A stretch of 64,000 nucleotides of DNA, taken from Streptomyces olivochromogenes (GTDB taxonomy: Bacteria; Actinomycetota; Actinomycetes; Streptomycetales; Streptomycetaceae). A model generated the notes under the pieces. That model was given only the letters and a program-made list of their open reading frames with translations. It was not told the DNA's origin and ran no database searches. The translations under genes and the position numbers were made by a program. This document shows positions 54,498 through 63,496 of the stretch, piece after piece. The stretch spans positions 1 through 64,000 of the forward strand of contig NZ_JADDRL010000030.1 in assembly GCF_021538895.1 (NCBI RefSeq), written 5' to 3'. The stretch's first letter is position 1. Every line of letters starts with the position of its first letter.

Positions 54498-54886
54498 GGC
54501 TCCTCTTTCTGACAGCCGCTCTCCGCGCCAGCGCCCGGACCGCCCGTCGGCAGCGGCCCGCCGATGAACGGGCCCGGGGCGTGCCGCGGGCCCGTCCACT
54601 CCTACAAGCGCAGCACACGCGCCATGAAGTCGCATGCCGTCCCGGGTACCCGCAGGTCCACGGCGGACGAGACGCACGCCGCGACGTACTGTGTCGCTCA
54701 CCGAGGCGGGCTCGTTGCGCTTGCGACACGACGTGTGCATGTGTCAGTGGCCACGGTGAGGTCAGGCGTCGCTCCACGCGTGGGCGGCACCGGCCGCGCC
54801 ATTCGACCCACCGCGGATCGTCCAGGACGGCATCCAGGTCCGTGATGCCCGCGACCTCGAGGTTTTCACGCCCACCCTGGGGCACG
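54498..54886. other. intergenic, possible coding scar
   Basis: One reverse frame ends QYVAACVSSAVDLRVPGTAC then DFMARVLRL and a stop (about 54606-54700), another reads VAGITDLDAVLDDPRWVEWR near 54840. Both have protein-like sense but no starts. No intact gene. Confidence 0.3.
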
Positions 54887-55108
54887 TCATCCGCCCGCGG
54901 CGTCCTCGGCCTCCCAGCGCAGCAGGTCGCCCGGCTGGCACTTGAGTACCTCGCAGAGGGCGGCGAGCGTAGCGAAGCGCACCGCCTTGGCGCGGCCGTT
55001 CTTGAGTACCGCCAGGTTGGCGGGCGTGATCCCTACGCGCTCGGCGAGCTCACCCACGGACATCTTCCGCCTGGCCAGCATCACGTCGATGTCGACGGCG
55101 ATCGGCAT
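54887..55108 (-). CDS. XRE-family regulator (YozG-like)
   Basis: 73 residues: a single Cro/CI helix-turn-helix (MSVGELAERVGITPANLAVL, KNGRAKAVRFATLAALCEVL) with the terminal KCQPGDLLRWE typical of the YozG subfamily. Its ATG overlaps the stop of the DUF2975 gene as TAATG, so it is translationally coupled. The DUF2975-XRE pair is a widespread cassette; the regulator likely binds the palindrome at 55626 and the membrane protein may modulate it. Confidence 0.9.
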   Translation of the reverse strand: MPIAVDIDVMLARRKMSVGELAERVGITPANLAVLKNGRAKAVRFATLAALCEVLKCQPGDLLRWEAEDAAGG

Positions 55109-55593
55109 TAGATCACCTCGTCCAACTCGGCCTGCATCTGCGCCGCTTCGACGTCGCGTGCGACGGCCTGGGCAAGCAGCATCCGGAGCACGAGCACGAT
55201 GAGTGCGACCCCCAGGATGGCCACGCCGATCCCGGCCATGATGACGGTGACGCCCGGGTCGTCCCGCTGGCCCGGCGCATTGATGGCCGTGACCGCGAAC
55301 CACACGAGGGCAGCCGCCACGATCGCGCCGATCATCCCGTCCACGTACCGGAAAGCGGCGTGGGAGAACACGGTTCCGCGTCGCACCATCGTCACCAGCC
55401 GCCATACGCAGACCAGGGCGAACTGGGCGGACACCATGCCCAGGATCGTCATCACGCGCAGCGGGGTCAGCGGGAGCGACCCGTCCTCCGGGTCGGTGGC
55501 CAATGCCCACACCATCCCTGCCTGTACGAACACGGTGCCGACGAGCACCACCACGAGCACGGCACGCAGCGCACGCACTGTCAGCTTTCCCAT
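55108..55593 (-). CDS. DUF2975 membrane protein
   Basis: 161 residues with four hydrophobic helices (AVLVVVLVGTVFVQAGMVWA; VMTILGMVSAQFALVCVW; GMIGAIVAAALVWFAVTAI; IMAGIGVAILGVALIVLVLR) and the internal motif RRGTVFSHAAFRYVD, which is the DUF2975 hallmark (xxFxxxxxRxI/V). The C-terminal tail is acidic and cytoplasmic. Co-transcribed with the XRE gene. The role is unknown; it may be a membrane sensor or target of the regulator. Confidence 0.88.
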   Translation of the reverse strand: MGKLTVRALRAVLVVVLVGTVFVQAGMVWALATDPEDGSLPLTPLRVMTILGMVSAQFALVCVWRLVTMVRRGTVFSHAAFRYVDGMIGAIVAAALVWFAVTAINAPGQRDDPGVTVIMAGIGVAILGVALIVLVLRMLLAQAVARDVEAAQMQAELDEVI

Positions 55594-55625
55594 GACCCAC
55601 CCTTCCAACGAGTTGCGATGGAAAT

Positions 55626-55642
55626 CTATCGACTTTCGATAG
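55626..55642. promoter_or_regulatory. CTATCGA-N3-TCGATAG palindrome, probable XRE operator
   Basis: A perfect 7-bp inverted repeat with a 3-bp spacer, 33 bp upstream of the DUF2975 start. TATCGA-type palindromes ahead of DUF2975/XRE cassettes are consistent with autoregulation. Confidence 0.6.
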
Positions 55643-56087
55643 GCAGAGCAAGAGTCGGGACGGAGGGTGGGGGCGGTTTCACACTGTGGCGGAACGCCGT
55701 CGCCCCCTCCCGTGGCATGGCGTTCACGCGAACCTTCTTGATCCTGTAGAAGTCGGCCTCGCTCGAGCACAAATCGGACGCCACTCAACGACGCCGAAGC
55801 CCTGGCTGTTCGGTGGCCCCGCAAAACACGGTGGCGGCACTCGGCATGATCTTCACGTAGAAGGTGGAGAGCAACGTGTAGAGGGCCCTGACCGTGGTCG
55901 CCGGCAAGGATTCGATCCTATGATCAAGGGAAGCAACCGCCACACCAAGGACAGTGCGTTCTGCGCCATCAAACCTCCCTGCACCGAAGCGCGTTCCGCA
56001 CCTGACGCTCGACTCACCCGACCCCGTGTCCTTCTCAGGGCGGCCCGGATGCTCATGTACGGCTAGCCGATCCAGCCCACCGTGCTT
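55643..56087. other. no gene seen
   Basis: Between the DUF2975 cassette and the prenyl-synthase gene. A reverse frame near 55800-55900 reads LYTLLSTFYVKIMPSAATVF but lacks family sense. It probably holds divergent promoters. Confidence 0.35.
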
Positions 56088-56119
56088 GCCGAACAGCCGA
56101 ACAGCCGAACAGCCGAACA
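56088..56119. repeat. 4 x 8-bp tandem repeat GCCGAACA
   Basis: Four perfect copies of GCCGAACA end 11 bp before the ATG of the next gene and directly before its ribosome site (AGGAGA). Perfect short tandem repeats are prone to copy-number slippage. Confidence 0.9.
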
Positions 56120-56130
56120 CTAGGAGAACC

Positions 56131-57069
56131 ATGATCCGTTGGTCTGCCGCCCTGACAAGGGCCGGAATCACTGATCCGCGTCTGCGGGAGACCTACGATG
56201 CCCAGCGAAGGCCAGTGCGCAGATTCGCGCTGCATGAGTACGTCGCCGTGCGCCTGCTGCTGCCGGCGCGCCTTCACCCGCCCGTCATCGCTGCGGTGGC
56301 GTACATGCATGCGACCGACGAACTGATCGATGCGGGCGACGTGACCGCCCGTCAGGCGGCGCTGCGTGCCTGGGACGCCGAGACCACAAAAGCACTGGCG
56401 AGCAGCGGGCCACCTGCCCAAGACGCCCTCTTGGCTCTGTGGGACACCACGCGCCGTCACCCCCACATGGGTGCACGGGTGCGCGCCTTCCTTGACGGCG
56501 CTCCGGTCGAAGCTGCTTGGACCGGTTTCGACACGGAGGACGACTTCCAGGCCTACGTGGACAGCTACTCACTGCCCGGCCTGATGCTGACCGCCTCGCT
56601 ACTCGCGCCCGATCCGACCGCCGGAGCGGACGAGCCGTTCGTTCGCGGGTGCCGGGCCCTGATCGAAGGGTGGCAGCGATGCGACTTCCTGGCCGACCTG
56701 CCCGAAGATGCCGCGAGCGGCCGAATCGGCATCCCGGCAGATGAACTGGCTCGGTACGGCTTGAAGTTTGACGACCTGCGCGCCCGCTCGGAGGCGTGCG
56801 CGCCCGCGCTGGAGAAACTGGTCCGTGCACAGGCCGATCTCGCCGAGGCGGCTCTCGCGGGGTGCCGGACGCTTCCTTCACTCGTTGCGGCCGAGCATCA
56901 GCCGTTCCTTGATGCCCTCATTGCTGTCCAGGAGCTTCAGCTTCACGCGGTAAGACACGCGGGGGGATCACTGCTTCGCCACGGGACGGGGCCGTCAGGG
57001 CCGGCTTCCCTGCGGGTCCTCGCCCGGCAGTACCGTCGCGCACGCATCCAACAGCGTCGCGCGCAGTAG
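56131..57069 (+). CDS. squalene/phytoene synthase family protein
   Basis: 312 residues, AGGAGA 5 nt before the ATG. The two Asp-rich motifs are present: HATDELIDAGD (Asp63, Asp67, Asp70) and CDFLADLPEDAASGRIGIP, the DxxxD...GRxxxP region that binds the second diphosphate in trans-prenyl head-to-head synthases. An ERQ-like second helix follows. It is unlinked to carotenoid or hopanoid genes here, so it may be a stand-alone terpene-synthase-like enzyme. Confidence 0.82.
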   Translation: MIRWSAALTRAGITDPRLRETYDAQRRPVRRFALHEYVAVRLLLPARLHPPVIAAVAYMHATDELIDAGDVTARQAALRAWDAETTKALASSGPPAQDALLALWDTTRRHPHMGARVRAFLDGAPVEAAWTGFDTEDDFQAYVDSYSLPGLMLTASLLAPDPTAGADEPFVRGCRALIEGWQRCDFLADLPEDAASGRIGIPADELARYGLKFDDLRARSEACAPALEKLVRAQADLAEAALAGCRTLPSLVAAEHQPFLDALIAVQELQLHAVRHAGGSLLRHGTGPSGPASLRVLARQYRRARIQQRRAQ

Positions 57070-57207
57070 TAGCTGGGATGCCGAGTACCGGCCACCTACC
57101 GCACCGAGCAGAAGGGCGACTCGGAACGGCTAGAGGTCTTTAACGGTGCAGGTTACTTCGGGGCGTGACGGATGCCGTGGGCGGCGCTGTGCCGGGAGGA
57201 TGAGTGG

Positions 57208-57783
57208 TCAGTCTTGCCGGCGGAAGTCCATCATGTAGAAGAGCTTGTCGTAGCGGTGTTCGCCGACGGCGACGAAGTCGGCGAGACGACCGTATTCAGT
57301 GAAGCCCAGCGACCGGTAGAGGTGCAGGGCACTGGTGTTGTCACCACGGGCGTCCAGGGTGAGGACCTCGACACCCGACGCCCGGGCGTCAGCGATCAAG
57401 GCGTCTGCCAGCGCCCGACCGACGCCACGCCCCTGGGCAGCAGCATCTACCGCGATCTTCTCAAGATCGGCGTGTGGCCGATGGGTCGGTCGGGCGTAGC
57501 GCAGCCAGTACCCCAACCCCACAAGCCGACGGTCGAGGTAAGCGGCACGCAGGGCCGCATCCCCAACCTGCACCGCAGAGATGACGAGGCCGAGGTGTTC
57601 CGCCACCTCGTCCCGCGAGGGTGGTTCGACCCAGCCCAGCGCAGCACCTCCCCTGACCAGCTCCGCCAGGATCTGGTGGGCCGACTCGGCAAACCGGGCT
57701 TCCAGCTCCGAATCGGACGTCAACTCCTTGGCGTCGAGGATGGCGGGCTCAGTAGTCGCAGTGCTGGTCATTGCCGGATTCAT
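57208..57783 (-). CDS. GNAT acetyltransferase
   Basis: 191 residues. LEKIAVDAAAQGRGVGRALA followed by DALIADARASGVEVLTLDAR is the acetyl-CoA-binding motif (Q/RxxGxG/A) and NTSALHLYRSLGFTEYGRLA the terminal GNAT motif. N-terminal helix ELEARFAESAHQILAELVRG. Start at 57783 (MNPAMTSTATT), with a second ATG four codons in. Substrate unknown; monocistronic. Confidence 0.88.
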   Translation of the reverse strand: MNPAMTSTATTEPAILDAKELTSDSELEARFAESAHQILAELVRGGAALGWVEPPSRDEVAEHLGLVISAVQVGDAALRAAYLDRRLVGLGYWLRYARPTHRPHADLEKIAVDAAAQGRGVGRALADALIADARASGVEVLTLDARGDNTSALHLYRSLGFTEYGRLADFVAVGEHRYDKLFYMMDFRRQD

Positions 57784-57943
57784 GACCGGCAGCCTAGGTC
57801 TGTGATTGCAGATCTGGCCAGGTCGGGAGGCTGTCCGATCAGCCAGGTTGGCAGTCCAGCGGGTGATGGTGCTGCCGGCGCTCGTCAGCAGGGCACCGGC
57901 TTTCGGTGATCTCGCACCGGGTGCAGGCCGATCAGGACCATGG

Positions 57944-58789
57944 TCAATCGAAGAAGTTGCGGTTCTGGCGCACGAAGTCTGCAAAACCGATGGCTGCATG
58001 GCCCGTGAGGTCTGCCACGGTTGAAGTGACAGTCTCGGCACCGCCGTCGCGGTACGCGCGGGCAACTCCGATCAGGGCATCGACGTGGAACTCCGGCATC
58101 CCGCGACTCAGCATTGCCGCGCGCGCTTCGTCGTCCGGCAGGCCCACATAGCGCACCGACTTGCCGAGGACGTCGGACAGCACTTCGGCGGCTTCAGCGT
58201 AGGTCAGCGCCTTCGGCCCGGTGAGGTCATAGACGCAGCCGTCGTGGCCATCCGTGGTGAGAACCCTCGCCGCGACACAGGCGATATCGCCGATGTCGAT
58301 GAAGCTTATGGGTGCAGTGATCAATGGGAAGCTGAACTCCCCGACCTCGCGGATGGACCGCTGACGCAGGAAGTTCTGCAGGTAGAAGTTGGGACGCAAG
58401 ATCGTCCAGGGCAAACCGGACGTAACCAGCGAGTGTTCGACAGGCTGATGTAGCCGGGCGATCGGTGAGAGTCCCTCGTCGGCCCTCCAGACCGACAGCT
58501 TGACCACCCAGACACCCACCGCACGGGCGGCTTCCAGCAGGTTGAGTTCGTGCGTCGTTTGGGCGGGGCTCGTTGCGCCGAGAAGGAATACGGCCTCGAT
58601 GCCATCGAGCGCAGGACCGATCGTGTCCGGCATGGCCAGGTCGAGCGTCACTGCATGACCGCCTGCCTTGATCACCTGAGCCGTGGTGTTCGGATCACGG
58701 TAAGCCGCCCGCGCGGCCACGCCGTCGGCATGAAGACGAGTGAGGAGAGCCGTTCCGACATTTCCGCTCGCGCCAGTCACCAGAATCAT
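57944..58789 (-). CDS. NmrA-like NAD(P)-binding protein
   Basis: 281 residues starting MILVTGASGNVGTALLTRLH, a GxxGxxG Rossmann motif, with GAGGATGTG before the ATG. IEAVFLLGATSPAQTTHELN, LPWTILRPNFYLQNFLRQRS and ISFIDIGDIACVAARVLTTD are the NmrA/atypical SDR blocks, related to NAD(P)H-quinone reductase QOR2. It lacks a full catalytic Tyr-Lys pair. The IS630 scar directly upstream may have removed its native promoter. Confidence 0.88.
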   Translation of the reverse strand: MILVTGASGNVGTALLTRLHADGVAARAAYRDPNTTAQVIKAGGHAVTLDLAMPDTIGPALDGIEAVFLLGATSPAQTTHELNLLEAARAVGVWVVKLSVWRADEGLSPIARLHQPVEHSLVTSGLPWTILRPNFYLQNFLRQRSIREVGEFSFPLITAPISFIDIGDIACVAARVLTTDGHDGCVYDLTGPKALTYAEAAEVLSDVLGKSVRYVGLPDDEARAAMLSRGMPEFHVDALIGVARAYRDGGAETVTSTVADLTGHAAIGFADFVRQNRNFFD

Positions 58790-58791
58790 CG

Positions 58792-59270
58792 TCACATCCT
58801 CCCAGGCGATAACAGCGGACATGCCAAGAACCGGAACGCACCATCCTGGGACCGTTCCTTTCGTTGGGCGGCGAGCACATCGGAATGGCGGGCGTGGGCG
58901 TTGCTCCAGCGCAGGTAGCCATGCAGGGCCCGGGTCTGCACAGGGTGGCTGTGGTGGCGGGAGTTGGCCAGGGTGAACTGCCGCAGCGGGCCGAATTGGG
59001 CCTCGATCGGGTTGGCCCAGGAGGCGTAGGTCGGAGTGAAGCACACCTCGACTTGCTCTTCTGGGCCCGCCGGCGGATGTCGGCGCCGGTGTAGCCAGAG
59101 AGGTTGTCCAGGATGACATAGATGGGGCCCGTAGGGTCGGGCCGCGCGGATCGACTTCAGCGCGGCCAGGGCGTTGGCGGTGCCATTGCGGCGGCGGCTG
59201 ACCCCCAACAGCCGGTCGTCGCCGATGGAATAGCAGCCACGGAGGGCCTGCGACGGTGGCGGCTCAGGCC
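58792..59270 (-). pseudogene. IS630-family transposase C-terminal half
   Basis: NGTANALAALKSIRAARPYG, then after an internal frameshift VEVCFTPTYASWANPIEAQF and GPLRQFTLANSRHHSHPVQT, followed by LHGYLRWSNAHARHSDVLAA. The catalytic Glu in NPIEAxFGPL is present. Frameshift and missing N-terminus make it inactive. It ends 3 bp upstream of the NmrA-like start. Confidence 0.85.
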
Positions 59271-59289
59271 CTGGCGGTGGTTGTGCCGG

Positions 59290-59745
59290 TTATCCGGTTC
59301 CAGATGGTGAAGCGGTGCTGCATCTCGGCGCGGTATTCGGGTGCGCTGAGCAAGTGACGGCGGGGCCGGAAGTGCGGTGAGATGCAGCTGAACGCCGACA
59401 GGAATCGCTGAGTCCGGGCCGGTGGACCGTAAGCCTTTTCATCGCGCGTTCGCGCCAGCGGGTGGGATGGTGCGCGTTCTCGGCCCGGTTGTTCAGAGGC
59501 CCTTGTGGGAAGGGTGCTCGACCGAGGACATCAAGTGGCGGTGTCCTGATCGACGGCCCGCCACAGACAGTGCCCCGCACCCCGTTGAACTTGACGAACA
59601 CTGCGTCGAAGTGCCATTCGTCGCCAGCCCGCGGCCGACGGCGGCGCAGCACCGCGGCGACCGCCACCCCGGCGCCCTCCACCACAGGACCCTCCCGGAG
59701 ATCAACAAACCCGACGATCGTTCCTCACTCGACACCCGCCACTCA
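59290..59745 (-). pseudogene. IS6-family transposase remnant
   Basis: The reverse strand shows RPRAGDEWHFDAVFVKFNGV, then LNNRAENAHHPTRWRERAMK and after degeneration CSAHPNTAPRCSTASPSGTG. This is the order of IS6 transposases (DExW, RAExSH, RERxMK), with an internal deletion of the middle catalytic region and a frameshift. Confidence 0.8.
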
Positions 59746-59789
59746 AATTGACAGTGCCGCAACCGGCCGCGTCGAGAGCACCTCGGCGA

Positions 59790-60200
59790 TCACCGTCAGG
59801 CCGAAGCCGACGCGACAGGCGAGGTCGACCGGCACATCACGGCCGACGCCACCATCGTGCGGGCACATCAGCACACGCCTGGCGCCCACGCCGAACACCG
59901 CCGGCTCCCGCCTCAAAGGGGGACGTACCGACGGAACACCGAGGCGAAGCGGCGTGGCAGAACCTCCACGGCAGGCCGACGGAAGTGGTACGGAAGGCGA
60001 GGGCCTGGGCCGCTCGCGGGGCGTGCGGGCTCACCACGCAGCGCCACCTCAGTGCGGACGGCCACTACCGCCCACTGCCCCTGACGACCGTCGGACAGCG
60101 GGCGGACTGCACGCAGTTCGGGCCCGTTATGGACAAGATCTCGACGGACGCCCATGCGTACCCCGCCCCCGATGACGCGCCCGCCCGTTTCCCCCGGTTC
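59790..60200 (+). pseudogene. IS5-family transposase fragment
   Basis: One forward frame reads DRHITADATIVRAHQHTPGA, matching VDSTIVRAHQHAAGA of IS5-group transposases. Another gives GLGRSRG and a third continues LTTQRHLSADGHYRPLPLTT with QRADCTQFGPVMDKI, the following conserved block. Two or more frameshifts. It ends shortly before the lytic transglycosylase gene. Confidence 0.75.
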
Positions 60201-60268
60201 CGCGCGACGGACCTGCCCTCCGGCCGCGTAGAGCAGACGACGGATTCATCCACGGAGGGGACTGCACA

Positions 60269-61345
60269 GTGACATCGCGTGCACTCAAGGGGGCATCGAG
60301 GGGTGCCAGGGGTACGGCGATCGCGGTGACGGCGATGGCCGTGCTGACCGCGTCGCAAGCGCCGAGGGTGGTTTCGGCCGAGGCCGCGGAGCCCGCGCGG
60401 AGGGCGGCACCCGCCGAGCACGACCTCAGCGTCTCCGGCGACACTCCATACCGCACTGGTCTTCCCCCGCTGCGGGCGCGGAAGAAGGGCTCGGCACAGG
60501 GCGTGACAGGCGGCGGTGCCCTGCCCGCGAGCGTGTTCGCGGCGTACCGGCGTGCCGAGGGGGAGCTGGCGCGCAGCGCGCCCCGCTGCCGGTTGCACTG
60601 GCAGCTGCTGGCCGCGATCGGTCAGGTGGAGTCCGGGCAGGCACGGGGCGGCTGGGTGACCCCGGACGGTACGACCGTGAAGCCCATCCTCGGCCCGCGG
60701 CTGACCGGCGGCGCCTTCGCCGTCGTGGCGGACACCGACGACGGCGCGTACGACGAGGACACGGTGTACGACCGCGCGGTCGGTCCTATGCAGTTCATCC
60801 CGTCCACCTGGGCCCGCTGGGGAGCGGACGGCAACGGCGACGGACGGACGGACCCGAACAACGTCTACGACGCGGCGCTCGCCGCCGGCCGCTACCTGTG
60901 CGCGGGCGGCCGGGACCTGTCGAACCCCGCCGACCTGAACCGGGCGGTCTTGGGCTACAACCACTCGGACGCCTATCTGCGCACCGTCACAGCGTGGTAC
61001 GCGTACTACCTGACCGGACATCGCGTGGTGCCGGACGCGTCCGACGGATCCCGGTCGGACCGGACGAAGACGCCGAAGCCCTCGTCGCCGAAGCCGTCGG
61101 ACGACCGGAAGACGGGGCCTGATCCTTCGCGCACGCCGTCGACGTCGCCCACCTCCCCCTCCCCCAGCCCGACCCCCAAGGCCGGCGTCCCGAAGGAGTC
61201 CGGGACGCCGCGGGTTCCCCTCCCCGAGCCGACCCTCACGCTGCCCAGCGGCGGTGTGCTGCCCGACGCTGGGCCGCTGACCACCGGCAACGGCTGGAAC
61301 ACGATGCGCGTCACCCCCTCCACAACTGCCACTACTCGGCGGTAA
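60269..61345 (+). CDS. secreted lytic transglycosylase (MltB/SLT_2-like)
   Basis: 358 residues from a GTG with GGAGGGG upstream. Signal peptide GTAIAVTAMAVLTASQAPRV, cleavage near SAEAAEP. The catalytic region WQLLAAIGQVESGQA carries Glu121; DRAVGPMQFIPSTWARWGAD and NNVYDAALAAGRYLCAGGRD with NRAVLGYNHSDAYLRTV are the family blocks. A Ser/Thr/Pro/Lys-rich tail (KTPKPSSPKPSDDRKT) of about 100 residues follows, probably spanning the wall. It cleaves peptidoglycan. The ECF sigma gene follows after a hairpin. Confidence 0.9.
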   Translation: MTSRALKGASRGARGTAIAVTAMAVLTASQAPRVVSAEAAEPARRAAPAEHDLSVSGDTPYRTGLPPLRARKKGSAQGVTGGGALPASVFAAYRRAEGELARSAPRCRLHWQLLAAIGQVESGQARGGWVTPDGTTVKPILGPRLTGGAFAVVADTDDGAYDEDTVYDRAVGPMQFIPSTWARWGADGNGDGRTDPNNVYDAALAAGRYLCAGGRDLSNPADLNRAVLGYNHSDAYLRTVTAWYAYYLTGHRVVPDASDGSRSDRTKTPKPSSPKPSDDRKTGPDPSRTPSTSPTSPSPSPTPKAGVPKESGTPRVPLPEPTLTLPSGGVLPDAGPLTTGNGWNTMRVTPSTTATTRR

Positions 61346-61351
61346 TGTCGC

Positions 61352-61381
61352 CACCCGCCGGAAGCACAGGACCGGCGGGTG
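61352..61381 (+). terminator. 10-bp perfect stem hairpin
   Basis: CACCCGCCGG (61352-61361) pairs with CCGGCGGGTG (61372-61381) around a 10-nt loop. It starts 7 bp after the transglycosylase stop and ends 17 bp before the sigma-factor ATG, so it may terminate or attenuate transcription between the genes. Confidence 0.75.
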
Positions 61382-61398
61382 AGTGCGAAGGGGCCCTC

Positions 61399-62457
61399 AT
61401 GGCGACGGACATGCCTGCGGACACAGCGGCCGGGGACGAGCGTTGGCAGCGCGTCTGGAGCCATCGCGAACACCTGCTCAAGGTGGCTCGGCGGCGATCC
61501 ATGAGCCAGGAGGACGCCGAGGACGCCGTTCACGAGGCGATGCTGCGGGCCGCGGAGCGCCCGGACCTCGACGACGAGCGGCTCGGCGCCTGGCTGACGA
61601 CGGTGACGATGCGGCTGTGCGTCGACCGGCACCGACAGGTCAACCGCGAGGCCGAGGTGGGCAGCCGCCCTAGACTCGTCGCACCGGGCCCGGTACCCGT
61701 CGAGGAGGCGGTGTGCGACCGGGCAGAGGCGAAGTGGCTCGCCGTGCGCAGCGGTGAGCTGCCCGCCCGGCAGGCGGAGGCGCTCCGGCTGAGGTCCGAG
61801 GACCTGGACGTGAGCCAGGTCGCGGTACGGATGGGGCTCAGCTACCGGACCGTCGAGTCGCTGCTAGCCCGGGCACGGCGGACACTGCGCGCCTCGCTGG
61901 CCGGGACGCTCGCACTGGTGCTGTTCCTGGTCGGGCGCGGGCGGATGCGCGGGGGCACCCATGCCCAGGCGGTCGCGGTCACCTCGACGGCGGCGACCCT
62001 GGTGGTGGCGGGATTCGTGCTGCCGTACGCGCTCGACGGGGGCGGAAACGAGAACGGTCCGGCGCCACGGCCGGTGGTGTCCAGCGATGCGCAGGTCCTG
62101 CGCACCGAGGCCACGGGCCGCGGGCACGCCCCCAGGACGCCCGCCCCCTCGCGCCCGGCGCCCGGGGCCCGGGACCGGACGCCGTCACCCGCCGGGGAAA
62201 CGTCCCTGCCGCTGCCTGTGCCGCCCCTGCCGGACGTGTCCGCGTCCCCGCTCCCGGAGCTGTCGGCACCGCAGGTCCCGCAGGTGCCCGAGGTGCCGAA
62301 GGTGCCGGGCCTGCCGACCGCCGTGCCGGACCTGCCGACGAAGTCGGCCGCCTCGTCGGTTCCGTCGCTTCCCCCGGCCTCGGCCGTACCGACCGCTCCG
62401 CTCTCCGTCCCCGCCCCGAAGTCGCCTTCGCGCATGCCGTCGCCGAAGCTGCCGTAG
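61399..62457 (+). CDS. ECF sigma factor with membrane segment and Pro-rich tail
   Basis: 352 residues from the ATG at 61399 (GAAGGGG upstream). Sigma region 2 (SMSQEDAEDAVHEAMLRAAE, LTTVTMRLCVDRHRQ) and region 4 (LPARQAEALRLRSEDLDVSQ, VRMGLSYRTVESLLARARRT) are intact. Unusually, two hydrophobic stretches follow (TLALVLFLVGRG; VAVTSTAATLVVAGFVLPYA) and then about 130 residues rich in Pro/Ser/Val (PLPVPPLPDVSASPLPELSA, repeats of PQVPEVPKVPGLP). The protein would be membrane-tethered with the tail outside. Placement after a cell-wall hydrolase suggests an envelope role. Confidence 0.85.
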   Translation: MATDMPADTAAGDERWQRVWSHREHLLKVARRRSMSQEDAEDAVHEAMLRAAERPDLDDERLGAWLTTVTMRLCVDRHRQVNREAEVGSRPRLVAPGPVPVEEAVCDRAEAKWLAVRSGELPARQAEALRLRSEDLDVSQVAVRMGLSYRTVESLLARARRTLRASLAGTLALVLFLVGRGRMRGGTHAQAVAVTSTAATLVVAGFVLPYALDGGGNENGPAPRPVVSSDAQVLRTEATGRGHAPRTPAPSRPAPGARDRTPSPAGETSLPLPVPPLPDVSASPLPELSAPQVPQVPEVPKVPGLPTAVPDLPTKSAASSVPSLPPASAVPTAPLSVPAPKSPSRMPSPKLP

Positions 62458-62566
62458 CACCCCGTACACACGTCCGTAAAAAATTCTTCGTCCGCCGCGA
62501 CGGACGCCCCTCCCCTCCCCGTAGAGCAGATGTCGGAGCTGCTCCACGGGCGAAGGGTGCAACCGG

Positions 62567-63496
62567 ATGGGTATCGAGATCTGTGTGGAAGGGCTGACCA
62601 AGTCCTTCGGCCACCAGGTCATCTGGCAGGACGTCTCGCTGACGCTGCCCGCCGGGGAGGTCTCGGTCATGCTCGGCCCCTCGGGGACGGGCAAGTCGGT
62701 GTTCCTCAAGACGCTCGTGGGGCTGCTGAAGCCGGAGCGGGGCTCCGTGAAGGTCGCGGGCCGGGACATCACCCGCCTGCGCGAGCACGACCTGTACGAG
62801 GTACGGAAGCTGTTCGGCGTGCTGTTCCAGGACGGCGCGTTGTTCGGCTCGATGAACCTGTACGACAACATCGCCTTCCCGCTGCGCGAGCACACCCGCA
62901 AGTCCGAGAGCGAGATCAAGCGGATCGTCCTCGAAAAGATGGACATGGTCGGGCTGATCGGCGCCGAGGGGAAGCTGCCCGGCGAGATCTCCGGCGGTAT
63001 GCGCAAGCGGGCCGGGCTCGCCCGTGCCCTGGTCCTGAACCCGGAGATCATCCTGTTCGACGAGCCGGACTCGGGCCTGGACCCGGTCCGCGTGGCCTAC
63101 CTCAACCAGCTCATCGTCGACCTCAACGCACAGATCGACGCGACCTTCCTGATCGTCACCCACGACATCGCCTCGGCCCGTCAGGTCCCGGACAACATCG
63201 GGCTGCTGTTCCGGCGCGAGCTGGTGATGTTCGGGCCCCGCGCGAAGCTGCTGGCCAGTGACGAGCCCGTCGTACGGCAGTTCCTGAACGGCCGGATGCA
63301 GGGGCCGATCGGCATGGCGGAGGAGAAGGACGCGGCCCAGGTCGAGCAGGAGCTGGCCCAGATCGACGAGGGCGGCTCGGCCGATGCGCTGACTCCCCGC
63401 CTGCTCCCCAGCCCCGGCATCACCCGGCCGCCCCGCTGGGAGGCGATCGCCAGACGCGAGGCGGAGCTGCACGGGACAGGGGTGACGGGCACATGA
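62567..63496 (+). CDS. mkl: Mce-type lipid importer ATPase (Mkl/MlaF-like)
   Basis: 309 residues. Walker A MLGPSGTGKSVFLKTLVGLL, signature ISGGMRKRAGLARALVLNPE, Walker B IILFDEPDSGLDPVR and switch His VTHDIASARQV. GMRKRA is the MlaF/Mkl form of the signature. A C-terminal extension (residues about 250-309, AEEKDAAQVEQELAQIDEGG) is usual for actinobacterial Mkl. GAAGGG precedes the ATG. Its stop overlaps the YrbE start as ATGA. It energises sterol/lipid import by the Mce complex encoded beyond the window. Confidence 0.92.
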   Translation: MGIEICVEGLTKSFGHQVIWQDVSLTLPAGEVSVMLGPSGTGKSVFLKTLVGLLKPERGSVKVAGRDITRLREHDLYEVRKLFGVLFQDGALFGSMNLYDNIAFPLREHTRKSESEIKRIVLEKMDMVGLIGAEGKLPGEISGGMRKRAGLARALVLNPEIILFDEPDSGLDPVRVAYLNQLIVDLNAQIDATFLIVTHDIASARQVPDNIGLLFRRELVMFGPRAKLLASDEPVVRQFLNGRMQGPIGMAEEKDAAQVEQELAQIDEGGSADALTPRLLPSPGITRPPRWEAIARREAELHGTGVTGT

